This document shows, in pieces, positions 8,117 through 16,102 of a stretch of DNA of 64,000 bases. How positions within the stretch are numbered: position 1 is the stretch's first letter; each line of letters starts with the position of its first letter. The position numbers and the translations under genes were made by a program. This DNA is from Metabacillus sp. B2-18. GTDB lineage: Bacteria; Bacillota; Bacilli; Bacillales; Bacillaceae. The notes under the pieces are model-generated. The model saw only the letters and a program-made list of their open reading frames with translations, was not told the DNA's origin and did no database searches. The stretch covers positions 657,501-721,500 of the forward strand of contig NZ_CP088245.1 in the NCBI RefSeq assembly GCF_021117275.1, written 5' to 3'.

Positions 8117-8692
8117 ATGAACTCGTTAAAAACAGATTTCTTAGTAGATGCAAAAGGGTTAGCGTGTCCAATGCCAATAGTAAGAACAAAAAAAGCAATG
8201 AATGAAATCGAAGCAGGGCAGGTCTTAGAGGTTCAAGCTACAGATAAAGGATCAAAGGCTGATATCCAAGCATGGGCAAAAAGCTCCGGTCATCAATATC
8301 TTGGTACTCTTGTAGAAGGGGATGTTCTAAAACATTACCTACGGAAATCTTCAAATGACGATACGATTGAAAAAAAACATCCACATGTAACAAGTAATGA
8401 AGAACTAGAGAAAAAGCTAGAAGCAAGAGAAAACATTGTAGTGTTAGATGTAAGAGAATCAGCTGAATATGCATTTAACCATATTCCTAACGCAATTTCT
8501 ATTCCGTTAGGTGAATTGGAAAAGCGTGTAAGCGAGTTGAATCAAGATGATGAAATCTATGTTGTGTGTCGTACTGGAAGTCGCAGTGATCTCGCATCTC
8601 AAAAATTAGCTGAAAAAGGTTTCGCTAAGGTTAATAATGTAGTGCCTGGTATGAATGAATGGTCTGGAATTACTTCCAACTTAACTAAGTAA
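8117..8692 (+). CDS. TusA-rhodanese fusion protein (CstA-like)
   Basis: 191 residues from the ATG behind GGGAGGATCTTTATTT; the frame is open further upstream but without a ribosome site. Residues 1-80 are a TusA domain with the CPMPIV cysteine near residue 19. Residues 90-191 are a rhodanese with VLDVRESAEYAFNHIPNA and the active loop VVCRTGSRSDLA. A charged linker joins them. The architecture resembles the TusA-rhodanese half of CstA, which accepts persulfide and passes it between modules. The TusA part closely resembles the stand-alone TusA of the same cluster. Confidence 0.9.
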   Translation: MNSLKTDFLVDAKGLACPMPIVRTKKAMNEIEAGQVLEVQATDKGSKADIQAWAKSSGHQYLGTLVEGDVLKHYLRKSSNDDTIEKKHPHVTSNEELEKKLEARENIVVLDVRESAEYAFNHIPNAISIPLGELEKRVSELNQDDEIYVVCRTGSRSDLASQKLAEKGFAKVNNVVPGMNEWSGITSNLTK

Positions 8693-8910
8693 AAAGAATA
8701 ATTAATTTATTATGTTATTGAGTTAATTTCATAATTATGACTCTTTAATCAAAAAACGAACATTTTCCTTCACCTTGAACATGTTAATAATCAACAACAC
8801 GGATAAAAACATTAATATATGTGAAATTCATACGTTTTTTGGTAACAAATGATACATTATGAAATTGATTCTATTAAAAGAATATAAGATAAATTTTTTT
8901 GAACTATAAC

Positions 8911-8927
8911 ATACCTATGGGGGTAAT
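8911..8927 (+). promoter_or_regulatory. CstR-type operator overlapping the persulfide dioxygenase ribosome site region
   Basis: ATACCTATGGGGGTAAT has ATACC/GGTAAT half-sites. Its G-run also serves as the Shine-Dalgarno of the next gene. The 218 bp upstream hold no gene; AT-rich sequence with TTGATT and TATAAG-like elements about 16 bases apart suggests a promoter. Confidence 0.55.
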
Positions 8928-8931
8928 TTGG

Positions 8932-10059
8932 ATGGCGGTTAAAGCGATGACTTCAAAAGAAGTAACAAAAAAGGTTTTTAATAAAGAGGCATTATTTATT
9001 CTTGACGTTCGTAATAAAGGTGATTTTCAAGATTGGAAGATTGAAGGAGAAAACTTTGATTATCTTAACATTCCATATTTCGATTTACTAGATGGTGTAG
9101 AAGAAATTTTAGAAAGTATTCCTTCAGATAAAGATGTAATAGTTGTGTGTGCGAAAGAAGGATCTTCGATTATGGTAGCAGAAATGCTTTCCGAAGAAGG
9201 TCTAGATGCTTCTTACTTGGCTGGCGGTATGAAAGCTTGGAGCGAACACTTAGAGCCTGTGAAAATAGGAGAGTTAAAAGATGGCGGCGAAATTTATCAG
9301 TTTGTTCGTATTGGAAAAGGATGTTTATCATATATGGTTGTTTCAGATGGAGAAGCGGCAATAATTGATGCGACTCGTATGACTTCTACCTATCTGAACT
9401 TTGCAAAAGAAATTAATGCAACGATTACTCATGTATTTGACACTCATCTTCACGCGGATCACATTTCAGGTGGTCGAGTAATCGCGGAGAATACTGGTGC
9501 AACATACTGGTTGCCACCAAAGGATGCGACAGATGTAACATTCGAGTATAGCCCATTACATGGCGGCAATACAGTGACAATCGGAAATACTGCCATTGAT
9601 ATTCATGCCTTATATTCTCCAGGCCACACAATTGGCTCAACATCATTCGTTGTGGATTCATCCTACTTGTTATCAGGAGATATTCTTTTTATTGATTCAA
9701 TTGGCAGACCAGATTTAGCAGGAATGGCTGAAGATTGGGTGGCAGATTTAAGAGAAAGCTTATATTCTCGCTATCGTGAACTTTCAGAGGATTTAATTGT
9801 ATTACCTGCGCATTTCATGATCATCGACGAACTAAATGATGATGGAAGTGTGACAGAAAAATTAGGAACTTTATTTGCGCAAAACCATGGTTTAAATATT
9901 GAAGATGAAAATGAGTTTAGGAGGCTAGTAACTGAGAACTTACCGCCACAACCGAATGCGTATCAAGAAATACGCGAAATAAATATGGGGAAAATCACTC
10001 CAGATGAACAAACACAACGTGAAATGGAAATTGGACCTAATCGTTGTGCGGTTCGTTAA
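8932..10059 (+). CDS. Rhodanese/metallo-beta-lactamase-fold persulfide dioxygenase-like protein (CstB-like)
   Basis: 375 residues from the ATG 9 bases after GGGGG. Residues 1-110 form a rhodanese domain ([31 protein letters not shown]). Residues 120-340 form a metallo-beta-lactamase fold with [11 protein letters not shown] (HxHxDH), SPGHTIGS and the ETHE1-type GRPDL segment. Such proteins oxidise persulfides to sulfite or thiosulfate with a mononuclear iron. The rhodanese is N-terminal here, whereas CstB as I recall has its canonical rhodanese at the C-terminus. The next gene is a sulfite-type exporter, consistent with product export. Confidence 0.88.
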   Translation: MAVKAMTSKEVTKKVFNKEALFILDVRNKGDFQDWKIEGENFDYLNIPYFDLLDGVEEILESIPSDKDVIVVCAKEGSSIMVAEMLSEEGLDASYLAGGMKAWSEHLEPVKIGELKDGGEIYQFVRIGKGCLSYMVVSDGEAAIIDATRMTSTYLNFAKEINATITHVFDTHLHADHISGGRVIAENTGATYWLPPKDATDVTFEYSPLHGGNTVTIGNTAIDIHALYSPGHTIGSTSFVVDSSYLLSGDILFIDSIGRPDLAGMAEDWVADLRESLYSRYRELSEDLIVLPAHFMIIDELNDDGSVTEKLGTLFAQNHGLNIEDENEFRRLVTENLPPQPNAYQEIREINMGKITPDEQTQREMEIGPNRCAVR

Positions 10060-10073
10060 AGACCTAAGCACAT

Positions 10074-10103
10074 AAAGGGAACCTTTAAGGAAGGTTCCCT
10101 TTT
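10074..10103 (+). terminator. Terminator between the dioxygenase and TauE genes
   Basis: AAAGGGAACCTT and AAGGTTCCCTTT form a perfect 12-bp stem with a short loop and a brief T/C tract. The following gene has no obvious promoter, so partial read-through is likely. Confidence 0.7.
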
Positions 10104-10123
10104 CTAAATGGGAGGTAACAAGC

Positions 10124-10900
10124 ATGGATATCGCTTTTATTATAACGATCTTTTTAATCGGTTTTGTAGGTTCTTATATTTCAGGTATGCTAGGAATTGG
10201 TGGTTCTATTATTAAATATCCAATGCTATTATACATTCCACCTTTATTCGGTTTGGCAGCTTTTAGCGCTCATGAAGTCTCGGGTATTAGTGCTGTTCAA
10301 GTATTTTTTGCGACCATTGGTGGTGTTTGGGCATACCGTAAAGGTGGATATTTAAACAAAACACTCATTATTTATATGGGAACAAGTATTTTAGTAGGTA
10401 GTTTTATAGGTGGATATGGGTCAAAACTAATGTCAGAAGGTGGCATTAATCTTATATACGGTATTCTAGCTTTAATCGCAGCAGTGATGATGTTGATTCC
10501 TAAAAAGGGGATTGACGACACTCCGTTGAAACAGGTGAAATTTAACAAGTGGCTTGCAGCAATCCTAGCCTTAATCGTTGGTGTTGGAGCAGGGATTGTT
10601 GGTGCAGCTGGAGCATTTTTATTAGTACCAATCATGTTAGTTGTCCTAAAAATTCCAACTAGAATGACGATCGCCTCTTCCCTTGCTATTACTTTTATAT
10701 CATCTATTGGAGTAACTGTAGGAAAAGTTACCACTGGGCAAGTAGATTACGGTCCAGCTGCTATTATGGTAATTGCAAGCTTAATTTCATCACCATTAGG
10801 AGCTATGGCAGGGAAAAAGGTAAACACAAAAGTTCTCCAAGTTATTTTGGCTTTATTAATCTTTGCAACGGCTATTAAAATTTGGATAGACATTATTTAG
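10124..10900 (+). CDS. TauE/SafE-family sulfite (organosulfur) exporter
   Basis: 258 residues with about eight hydrophobic segments. Two related halves each contain the family's glycine-rich stretch: [20 protein letters not shown] near the N-terminus and [18 protein letters not shown] in the second half. The family moves sulfite, sulfoacetate or related anions across the membrane. Placement after a persulfide dioxygenase suggests export of sulfite or thiosulfate. GGGAGGT precedes the ATG. Confidence 0.87.
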   Translation: MDIAFIITIFLIGFVGSYISGMLGIGGSIIKYPMLLYIPPLFGLAAFSAHEVSGISAVQVFFATIGGVWAYRKGGYLNKTLIIYMGTSILVGSFIGGYGSKLMSEGGINLIYGILALIAAVMMLIPKKGIDDTPLKQVKFNKWLAAILALIVGVGAGIVGAAGAFLLVPIMLVVLKIPTRMTIASSLAITFISSIGVTVGKVTTGQVDYGPAAIMVIASLISSPLGAMAGKKVNTKVLQVILALLIFATAIKIWIDII

Positions 10901-10918
10901 AAAAAGTAAACCCGACGG

Positions 10919-10950
10919 TACGGTTCAAAACGAATTTGAACCGTATTTTT
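10919..10950 (+). terminator. Intrinsic terminator of the sulfur cluster
   Basis: ACGGTTCAAA and TTTGAACCGT pair perfectly around ACGAA and are followed by ATTTTTAT. Confidence 0.9.
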
Positions 10951-11002
10951 ATGGGCTATTATGTAAACATAAAATGACTTAGTAGGGAACGAGTTCTTTT
11001 TG

Positions 11003-11031
11003 TTGATTATATAAGTAAATTATTATATATT
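11003..11031 (+). promoter_or_regulatory. Promoter of arsR-arsB-arsC
   Basis: TTGATT and TATATT are separated by 17 bases. The spacer is an AT-rich imperfect palindrome (ATATAAGTAAATTATTATAT), a plausible ArsR operator at the usual position for autorepression. Confidence 0.55.
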
Positions 11032-11064
11032 AATATGCGGATAAAGTTTAGGGGGGAATGGTTG

Positions 11065-11406
11065 TTGGAAACTACAATTGAATTAGAGAAAACAGCATCA
11101 ATTCTGAAACTATTAGGTGATAAAACACGACTAACAATGGTAAAAATGTTAGATTCAAATGACTGCTGTGTTTGTGAATTTGTTGCTATTTTTAAAACTA
11201 GTCAGCCGGCTATTAGTCAACATCTACGAAAATTAAAAGATGTTAGCATTGTGAAAGAGTTGAGAAGAGGTCAGTGGATTATCTATTCTCTGAATAAAGA
11301 TAGTGACTATTATCCAGTCGTTCAAAGCCTGCTTCAACACCTTCCGAATCAAGATTACCGTATTAAAGAATTAGAAGATCAAGGACTACGCATCACATGT
11401 GAATGA
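11065..11406 (+). CDS. arsR: ArsR-family arsenite-responsive repressor
   Basis: 113 residues from a TTG placed 7 bases after GGGGGGA; an ATG ten codons upstream overlaps the ribosome site and is less likely. The winged helix is typical (ILKLLGDKTRLTMVKML, SQPAISQHLRKLK). The metal-binding helix carries Cys-Cys-Val-Cys (DSNDCCVCEF), the classic arsenite site that releases the operator. The gene leads arsB and arsC, 14 bp before arsB. It should autoregulate the operon. Confidence 0.9.
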   Translation: METTIELEKTASILKLLGDKTRLTMVKMLDSNDCCVCEFVAIFKTSQPAISQHLRKLKDVSIVKELRRGQWIIYSLNKDSDYYPVVQSLLQHLPNQDYRIKELEDQGLRITCE

Positions 11407-11420
11407 ATGGAGGATGACGA

Positions 11421-12719
11421 ATGACATCAGTATTTCTCGCATCCATTATCTTTTTAATCACACTTACCCTAGTTATATGGCAGCCTAAAGGACTATCTAT
11501 TGGTTGGTCTGCATGCGGTGGTGCTGTTTTAGCACTACTTGTGGGTGTTGTAGATTTTAAAGATGTGTTGGATGTAACATCTATTGTCTGGAACGCAACT
11601 TTAGCTTTTATTGCTATTATCATTATTTCTCTTATATTAGATGAAATTGGTTTCTTTGAGTGGTCAGCTTTACATATGGCAAGGGCGGCTCGTGGAAACG
11701 GGGTAAAGATGTTTATTTATGTAAGTATTTTAGGTGCAATTGTTGCAGCATTTTTTGCAAACGATGGAGCTGCCTTAATTTTGACACCAATTGTTCTAGC
11801 TATGGTCAGAAATTTAAATTTTAGTGAAAAAATGGTCTTTCCATTTATCATTGCTAGTGGCTTTATTGCTGATACAACATCGCTTCCATTAGTCGTTAGT
11901 AATTTAGTAAACATTGTATCAGCTGACTTTTTCGGAATTGGATTTGTTGAATTTGCATCTCGAATGATTATTCCTAACTTTTTCTCATTAGGTGCAAGTA
12001 TTTTAGTATTATTTCTATTCTTCCGGAACAGTATTCCGAGAGACTATGACCTATCACAATTGAAAAAGCCTGTAGATGCCATTAGAGATGAACAAATGTT
12101 CAAGTTATCTTGGCTTGTTTTGGGAATATTACTTGTTGGGTATTTTGCAAGTGAATTTATTGGAATTCCTGTATCTATTATTGCTGGTATAATAGCGATT
12201 TTCTTTTTAATTATGGCTAAAAAAAGTCCTGCAGTTAACACAAAAAACGTTATCAAAGGTGCCCCTTGGGCAATTGTATTCTTCTCAATTGGTATGTATG
12301 TAGTTGTTTACAGCTTACGAAATGTTGGATTAACAGATGTTTTAGCAGACTTAATTCAAGCTACAGCCGACCAAGGATTATTTGCTGCAACAATAGGCAT
12401 GGGATTTATTGCGGCAATCTTATCTTCTATTATGAATAACATGCCTACTGTTATGATTGATGCCTTAGCTATTTCAGATACGAATACATCAGGTGTCATA
12501 AGAGAAGCACTTATCTATGCCAATGTCATTGGTTCTGACTTAGGTCCTAAGATTACGCCAATTGGATCACTTGCTACTTTATTATGGTTGCATGTTTTAT
12601 CATTAAAAGGTGTAAAAATCTCTTGGGGGACATACTTCAAAACAGGAATACTCTTAACCATTCCAACATTGTTTATTACACTTGTTGGCTTATATATCTG
12701 GTTACTTATCATTCATTAA
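11421..12719 (+). CDS. arsB: Arsenite efflux pump ArsB
   Basis: 432 residues, about 12 transmembrane segments, ArsB/NhaD (ion transporter) superfamily. The segments [18 protein letters not shown] and [22 protein letters not shown] match ArsB. A matching motif near the C-terminus is [14 protein letters not shown] with [23 protein letters not shown]. It expels arsenite using the proton gradient. GGAGG precedes the ATG. Context between arsR and arsC supports the function. Confidence 0.95.
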   Translation: MTSVFLASIIFLITLTLVIWQPKGLSIGWSACGGAVLALLVGVVDFKDVLDVTSIVWNATLAFIAIIIISLILDEIGFFEWSALHMARAARGNGVKMFIYVSILGAIVAAFFANDGAALILTPIVLAMVRNLNFSEKMVFPFIIASGFIADTTSLPLVVSNLVNIVSADFFGIGFVEFASRMIIPNFFSLGASILVLFLFFRNSIPRDYDLSQLKKPVDAIRDEQMFKLSWLVLGILLVGYFASEFIGIPVSIIAGIIAIFFLIMAKKSPAVNTKNVIKGAPWAIVFFSIGMYVVVYSLRNVGLTDVLADLIQATADQGLFAATIGMGFIAAILSSIMNNMPTVMIDALAISDTNTSGVIREALIYANVIGSDLGPKITPIGSLATLLWLHVLSLKGVKISWGTYFKTGILLTIPTLFITLVGLYIWLLIIH

Positions 12720-12743
12720 TCTACTTAAAAAGGAGCAACTATC

Positions 12744-13163
12744 ATGTCTAAAAAAACAATTTACTTCTTATGTACTGGAAACTCTTGCAGAAGCCAAATG
12801 GCAGAAGGATGGGCAAAAAAACACTTAGGTGATGAGTGGGAAGTGAAAAGTGCAGGTTTAGAAGCACATGGCCTAAACCCCAACGCAGTGAAAGCAATGA
12901 ATGAGGCAGGAATTGATATTTCAACTCAAACATCTGATGTAATTGATCCTGAAATTTTAAATAATGCTGATTTAGTTGTTACATTATGTGGTCATGCGGC
13001 AGATAATTGCCCTGTAACTCCTCCGCATATTAAACGTGTACACTGGGGATTTGATGACCCAGCAAAAGCCGAGGGGACAGATGAGGAGAAGTGGGCATTT
13101 TTCCAGCGTGTTCGAGATGAAATTAGTGAAAGAATTGAGAGGTTTGCAAAAACAGGAGAATAA
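12744..13163 (+). CDS. arsC: Thioredoxin-coupled arsenate reductase ArsC
   Basis: 139 residues, low-molecular-weight phosphatase fold. The P-loop CTGNSCRSQ gives Cys10 and the redox pair is in [15 protein letters not shown] (Cys82 and Cys89), exactly the three cysteines of the Staphylococcus/Bacillus type. It reduces arsenate to arsenite for export by the adjacent ArsB, regenerated by thioredoxin. AAAGGAG precedes the ATG. Confidence 0.96.
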   Translation: MSKKTIYFLCTGNSCRSQMAEGWAKKHLGDEWEVKSAGLEAHGLNPNAVKAMNEAGIDISTQTSDVIDPEILNNADLVVTLCGHAADNCPVTPPHIKRVHWGFDDPAKAEGTDEEKWAFFQRVRDEISERIERFAKTGE

Positions 13164-13177
13164 TTGTTCATTCTAAT

Positions 13178-13214
13178 AAAGAAAAAGCCGTGAGAAATTC
13201 TCGGCTTTTTCTTT
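13178..13214. terminator. Bidirectional terminator between arsC and arsI
   Basis: AAAGAAAAAGCCG and CGGCTTTTTCTTT form a perfect 13-bp stem, with A-rich and T-rich outer parts that fit both convergent genes. Confidence 0.9.
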
Positions 13215-13220
13215 AATATA

Positions 13221-13616
13221 TTAACCACAACAAGTATGAACGGTGTCTACTTCAGTGTCTTCTTTCGTTAAGAAAAATTCCCATTCGTGTCCATCGGGAT
13301 CAGTGATCCAAAATTTATCCTGCCTTGCATAACAACAAGTTGTATTGTTTTCACTACGTGAGAAGAATCCTTCCTTTTCTAATCTTTCTTTATGTTGATT
13401 TAACTCATCTGTACTGTATATTTGGAAACCAAAGTGATTTATATGATTACCCTCAATACGATCTACTTGTCGTAACGTAAAGTTTAGGCCTGGATCTTCC
13501 AATAAAAACTTCACATAATCTTGTTTTACCTTTACAGGTTTTGTACCAAAGATCTTAGAATAAAAGACAAGGGAAGCGTCTAAATTTGTTACATTTAAAC
13601 CAATATGAATTTTCAT
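13221..13616 (-). CDS. arsI: ArsI-type C-As lyase (or CadI-like VOC protein)
   Basis: 131-residue vicinal-oxygen-chelate protein. Probable iron ligands are His4, His61 and Glu111 or Glu113. Adjacent Cys94-Cys95 in NNTTCCYARQDKFW match the trivalent organoarsenical site of ArsI, and the C-terminus ends HTCCG. ArsI cleaves the C-As bond of methylarsenite. It lies in an arsenic region beside an ArsR with an AfArsR-like cysteine triad, and both share an operator. Databases also label this family cadmium-induced CadI. AGGAGG precedes the ATG. Confidence 0.85.
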   Translation of the reverse strand: MKIHIGLNVTNLDASLVFYSKIFGTKPVKVKQDYVKFLLEDPGLNFTLRQVDRIEGNHINHFGFQIYSTDELNQHKERLEKEGFFSRSENNTTCCYARQDKFWITDPDGHEWEFFLTKEDTEVDTVHTCCG

Positions 13617-13653
13617 TATTAAACCTCCTGTAACAAAATAATTTGATTAATTT

Positions 13654-13669
13654 ATCAAAAAAAATTGAT
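13654..13669. promoter_or_regulatory. Operator copy 1 (before arsI)
   Basis: The 16-mer ATCAAAAAAAATTGAT lies 38 bp upstream of arsI. It is an interrupted palindrome with ATCAA/TTGAT half-sites, identical to two copies before the second arsR. Confidence 0.75.
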
Positions 13670-13690
13670 TTATAGTACAAAAAATTTTTA

Positions 13691-14011
13691 TCAGCAAGTA
13701 GGTCTAAATAGGCAACAGAGCTCTGCTGATAAAAGGTGGTTTACTTCTTCTAGATTAAGTTTGTAAAAGTTAAATGTACCTCTTGTTTCTTTTAAGATGA
13801 GGTTGGCATCTAAAAGTATTTTTAAATGGTATGACAGCTTTGATTGTGTCATGTTTACCATTGGTGCAAGATCATTAACGTTAATTTCACCTTTTTGTGT
13901 AAGAAGGTTCATGATTTGTAGTCTCTTTTTATCAGCAATTGCTTTAAATTTTCCCTCGTACATTTCAAAGGTTTTTTCTAAAGAAACTTGTAAGTTTATT
14001 TCTTCTTTCAT
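13691..14011 (-). CDS. arsR: ArsR-family regulator with C-terminal CC-x5-C metalloid site
   Basis: 106 residues. A winged helix (FKAIADKKRLQIMNLL, MTQSKLSYHLKILLDANLI) is followed by a C-terminal ELCCLFRPTC. Cys99, Cys100 and Cys106 reproduce the spacing of the AfArsR As(III) site (Cys95/96/102 as I recall). The first ArsR of the window uses a different site, in the DNA-recognition region. It neighbours arsI, and identical 16-bp palindromes lie before both genes. I infer a sensor of arsenite or methylarsenite controlling arsI. Confidence 0.88.
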   Translation of the reverse strand: MKEEINLQVSLEKTFEMYEGKFKAIADKKRLQIMNLLTQKGEINVNDLAPMVNMTQSKLSYHLKILLDANLILKETRGTFNFYKLNLEEVNHLLSAELCCLFRPTC

Positions 14012-14028
14012 GGAAACACCTTTTCTTA

Positions 14029-14044
14029 ATCAATTTTTTTTGAT
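14029..14044. promoter_or_regulatory. Operator copy 2 (before the second arsR)
   Basis: ATCAATTTTTTTTGAT, the exact reverse complement of the copy before arsI, lies 17 bp upstream of the arsR start on its coding strand. Confidence 0.75.
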
Positions 14045-14087
14045 GGTTTAATCATATATCCAAAAATTACAACTGTCAATATAATTC

Positions 14088-14103
14088 ATCAAAAAAAATT
14101 GAT
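14088..14103. promoter_or_regulatory. Operator copy 3 (divergent region)
   Basis: A third exact ATCAAAAAAAATTGAT, 59 bp from copy 2. It lies 83 bp before the divergent membrane-protein gene, which could therefore belong to the same regulon. Confidence 0.7.
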
Positions 14104-14186
14104 GTTTAAGAAATAAGAGAGATATCTTTGTGTGTAATATATTTCTTATTTAAGGAAACAAATAATAAAAAAAGTCGAGGTTGAAG

Positions 14187-14963
14187 ATGCAAAAGGATTA
14201 TTTAAAAAACAAATCAAAGCGCCATGTCATGACCTATATTGATTCATTTACTATTAATTTTCTACACCCCCGGAATCCATGGGTAAATGCTTGGTGGACT
14301 GCTGCATTTCCGGGCTTGGGACATCTTATGTTATGTAAATATCTTGTGGGCTTTAATTTGTTATTTTGGGAAGTATTTATTAATAATAAAGCAAAAATTA
14401 ATACAGCTATTTATTATTCCATGATTGGTGAATTTAACACGGCCTCAGCCGTTCTTAATCAAAAATGGTTTTTAATGTACATCACTGTCTATGTGTTTAC
14501 TATTTGGGACAGCTACACAAGAACGGTCCAGTTAAACAAAAGGTATACCCTTGGCATGAGGAAGGATTATGATTTAGTGGCAACAAATATCTCGGGACTC
14601 GAGCTGAACATTTTGGTTAAAAGGCAACCAATACATGCTTATGTTTGGTCATTTTTAGCACCAGGATTCGGGCATCTCTATATTAATCGTATAGTAACAT
14701 CTATCATTTTTATTGTAGGTTTTGTCATTATTACCTATTTTTCTAATTTACTACCGGCGATTCAAAACACGATGATATTCGATTTTGAAGCTGCAAAGAA
14801 ATGCTTGGATGTTCAATGGTTTTTATATATTCCTTCATTGTATGCTTTTGTGTCTTACGACGCCTATGTGAATACAATTGAATATAATAAAATCTATGAG
14901 CGGGAGCAGGCAGGTTATTTTAAGAGTGATTATCAAAGCAAGCGCTTTAAGTTTCCAATTTAA
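14187..14963 (+). CDS. Membrane protein with two tandem PGxGHL modules, function unknown
   Basis: 258 residues from the ATG behind GAGGTTGAAG; a TTG two codons earlier overlaps the ribosome site. It contains an internal duplication. Module 1 (residues 30-125) has NAWWTAAFPGLGHLMLCKYL, a hydrophobic segment, QKWFLMYITVYVFTIWDSY and a tail VQLNKRY. Module 2 (residues 150-245) repeats this as YVWSFLAPGFGHLYINRI, VQWFLYIPSLYAFVSYDAY and IEYNKIY. Each module probably has two membrane helices. I do not recognise a function. It is divergent from the arsenic-responsive arsR and shares its intergenic operators. Confidence 0.75.
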   Translation: MQKDYLKNKSKRHVMTYIDSFTINFLHPRNPWVNAWWTAAFPGLGHLMLCKYLVGFNLLFWEVFINNKAKINTAIYYSMIGEFNTASAVLNQKWFLMYITVYVFTIWDSYTRTVQLNKRYTLGMRKDYDLVATNISGLELNILVKRQPIHAYVWSFLAPGFGHLYINRIVTSIIFIVGFVIITYFSNLLPAIQNTMIFDFEAAKKCLDVQWFLYIPSLYAFVSYDAYVNTIEYNKIYEREQAGYFKSDYQSKRFKFPI

Positions 14964-14981
14964 TTTGAGGTGGAATAAAGT

Positions 14982-15455
14982 ATGTATGTTGTAGCTTCGT
15001 TTGAGTTTTCTGATGGTTTGGAAATAGCTGTTGCTGATCTAGAAAATGAAGGAATCAAAAAAGAAGAAATATTAGTTATACCATTAGATAAAAGAACTGA
15101 AAATACGAGGCTATTTGATTCTATTTACAGCTCTGATGGGAAGAGTTTAGTTGATTTTGCGGCTATCTTGGGAGCGATATTTATGCTAATAGGCGGGATT
15201 TACGGGTTTGTATTACCGATAGGGCCAATTTTTTGTGCACTTATAGGTTTAGTAGGAGGCTTATTAATCGGTTTTCTATTTGATTTGTTATATACAAGGC
15301 ACAAGACGAAAAATGTTTTAACAAAAACGAATCTTACCGAAGTTTTTGTTATGGTTCATTGTCAGGACGCTCAAGTTGATAAAGTTAAAAAGGTGTTATG
15401 GGATCAATTTGCATTAGGAATTGCTACGTTAGATAGAGAAGAGAACATAGAATGA
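14982..15455 (+). CDS. Hypothetical membrane protein
   Basis: 157 residues. Residues 1-50 form a small alpha/beta domain (MYVVASFEFSDGLEIAVADL), reminiscent of DUF1269-type proteins. Two glycine-rich transmembrane helices follow (FAAILGAIFMLIGGIYGFVL and FCALIGLVGGLLIGFLFDLL), then a cytosolic alpha/beta C-terminus with FVMVHCQDAQVDKVKKVL. GAGGTGG precedes the ATG, 18 bp after the previous gene, so they are probably an operon. Function unknown; the N- and C-terminal parts look like halves of one ferredoxin-like domain. Confidence 0.7.
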   Translation: MYVVASFEFSDGLEIAVADLENEGIKKEEILVIPLDKRTENTRLFDSIYSSDGKSLVDFAAILGAIFMLIGGIYGFVLPIGPIFCALIGLVGGLLIGFLFDLLYTRHKTKNVLTKTNLTEVFVMVHCQDAQVDKVKKVLWDQFALGIATLDREENIE

Positions 15456-15556
15456 TTTCCTCAAGTTACCTACAAAATTTTTTATCCGCTTTGTCTCTGA
15501 TTATAAAAATCATGTTAAAATTAGCTTGGCAAAGACAATATTCGGAGGCAAATGAT

Positions 15557-16042
15557 ATGAATAGATATAACAAGATATTAATGATAATGTTAATAGGTAG
15601 TCTTATAACAGGCTGTGCAAACACTGATCTTGAAGAAAATCATGAAGATCATGAACAACACGGCACAATATCTGATATTCGTGAGGAAACGGCAAGTATT
15701 GATGTTTTACCAGCCTTTTTAGCCGATAAGTCTGAAGATATGCAGACAATCTATAAAGCATCAGCAGCACATCGAGAATTACTTGAAAACATTCCTTGTT
15801 ACTGTGGATGTGGTGAAACAGCAAATCATAAAAATAACTATGATTGTTTTGTGTTTGAAAATAAGGAAGACGGTGCAGTTGTTTGGGATGATCATGGAAC
15901 AAAGTGCGGAGTATGTTTAGAAATAGCTGCTCAATCCATTGTTGACTATCAAAATGGAAATACAGTAAAAGAGATACGAGCAAAAATAGATAATATGTAT
16001 AAAGAAGGTTACGCAAAGCCAACTCCTACACCTGAAGTATGA
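15557..16042 (+). CDS. PCYCGC-motif lipoprotein
   Basis: 161 residues from the ATG behind GGAGGCAAATGAT; the frame extends upstream but the signal peptide begins here. The lipobox LITGC at residues 15-19 marks a lipoprotein. The defining motif PCYCGCGETANHKNNYDCFV lies near residues 78-97, and a second cysteine pair appears in GTKCGVCLEIA. The cysteines suggest metal or heme-related binding outside the membrane, but the family has no established function. A histidine-rich stretch (NHEDHEQHG) follows the lipobox, consistent with metal binding. Confidence 0.85.
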   Translation: MNRYNKILMIMLIGSLITGCANTDLEENHEDHEQHGTISDIREETASIDVLPAFLADKSEDMQTIYKASAAHRELLENIPCYCGCGETANHKNNYDCFVFENKEDGAVVWDDHGTKCGVCLEIAAQSIVDYQNGNTVKEIRAKIDNMYKEGYAKPTPTPEV

Positions 16043-16058
16043 TCATAAGATAATAATC

Positions 16059-16097
16059 AAAAGAGCTAACAAGTAGTTAAATTTGTTAGCTCTTTTG
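16059..16097. terminator. Bidirectional terminator
   Basis: AAAAGAGCTAAC and GTTAGCTCTTTT form a 12-bp stem with a 14-base loop, between the lipoprotein gene and the convergent HAD gene. Confidence 0.85.
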
Positions 16098-16102
16098 TAT
16101 GA

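Noticed and set aside
10372..10734. A 120-codon minus-strand ORF in the TauE gene
   Set aside because: Antisense to a conserved membrane protein gene and without a ribosome site.
15603..16022. A 139-codon minus-strand ORF over the PCYCGC lipoprotein gene
   Set aside because: Antisense shadow of a gene with clear signal peptide and family motif; its own product has no recognisable features.
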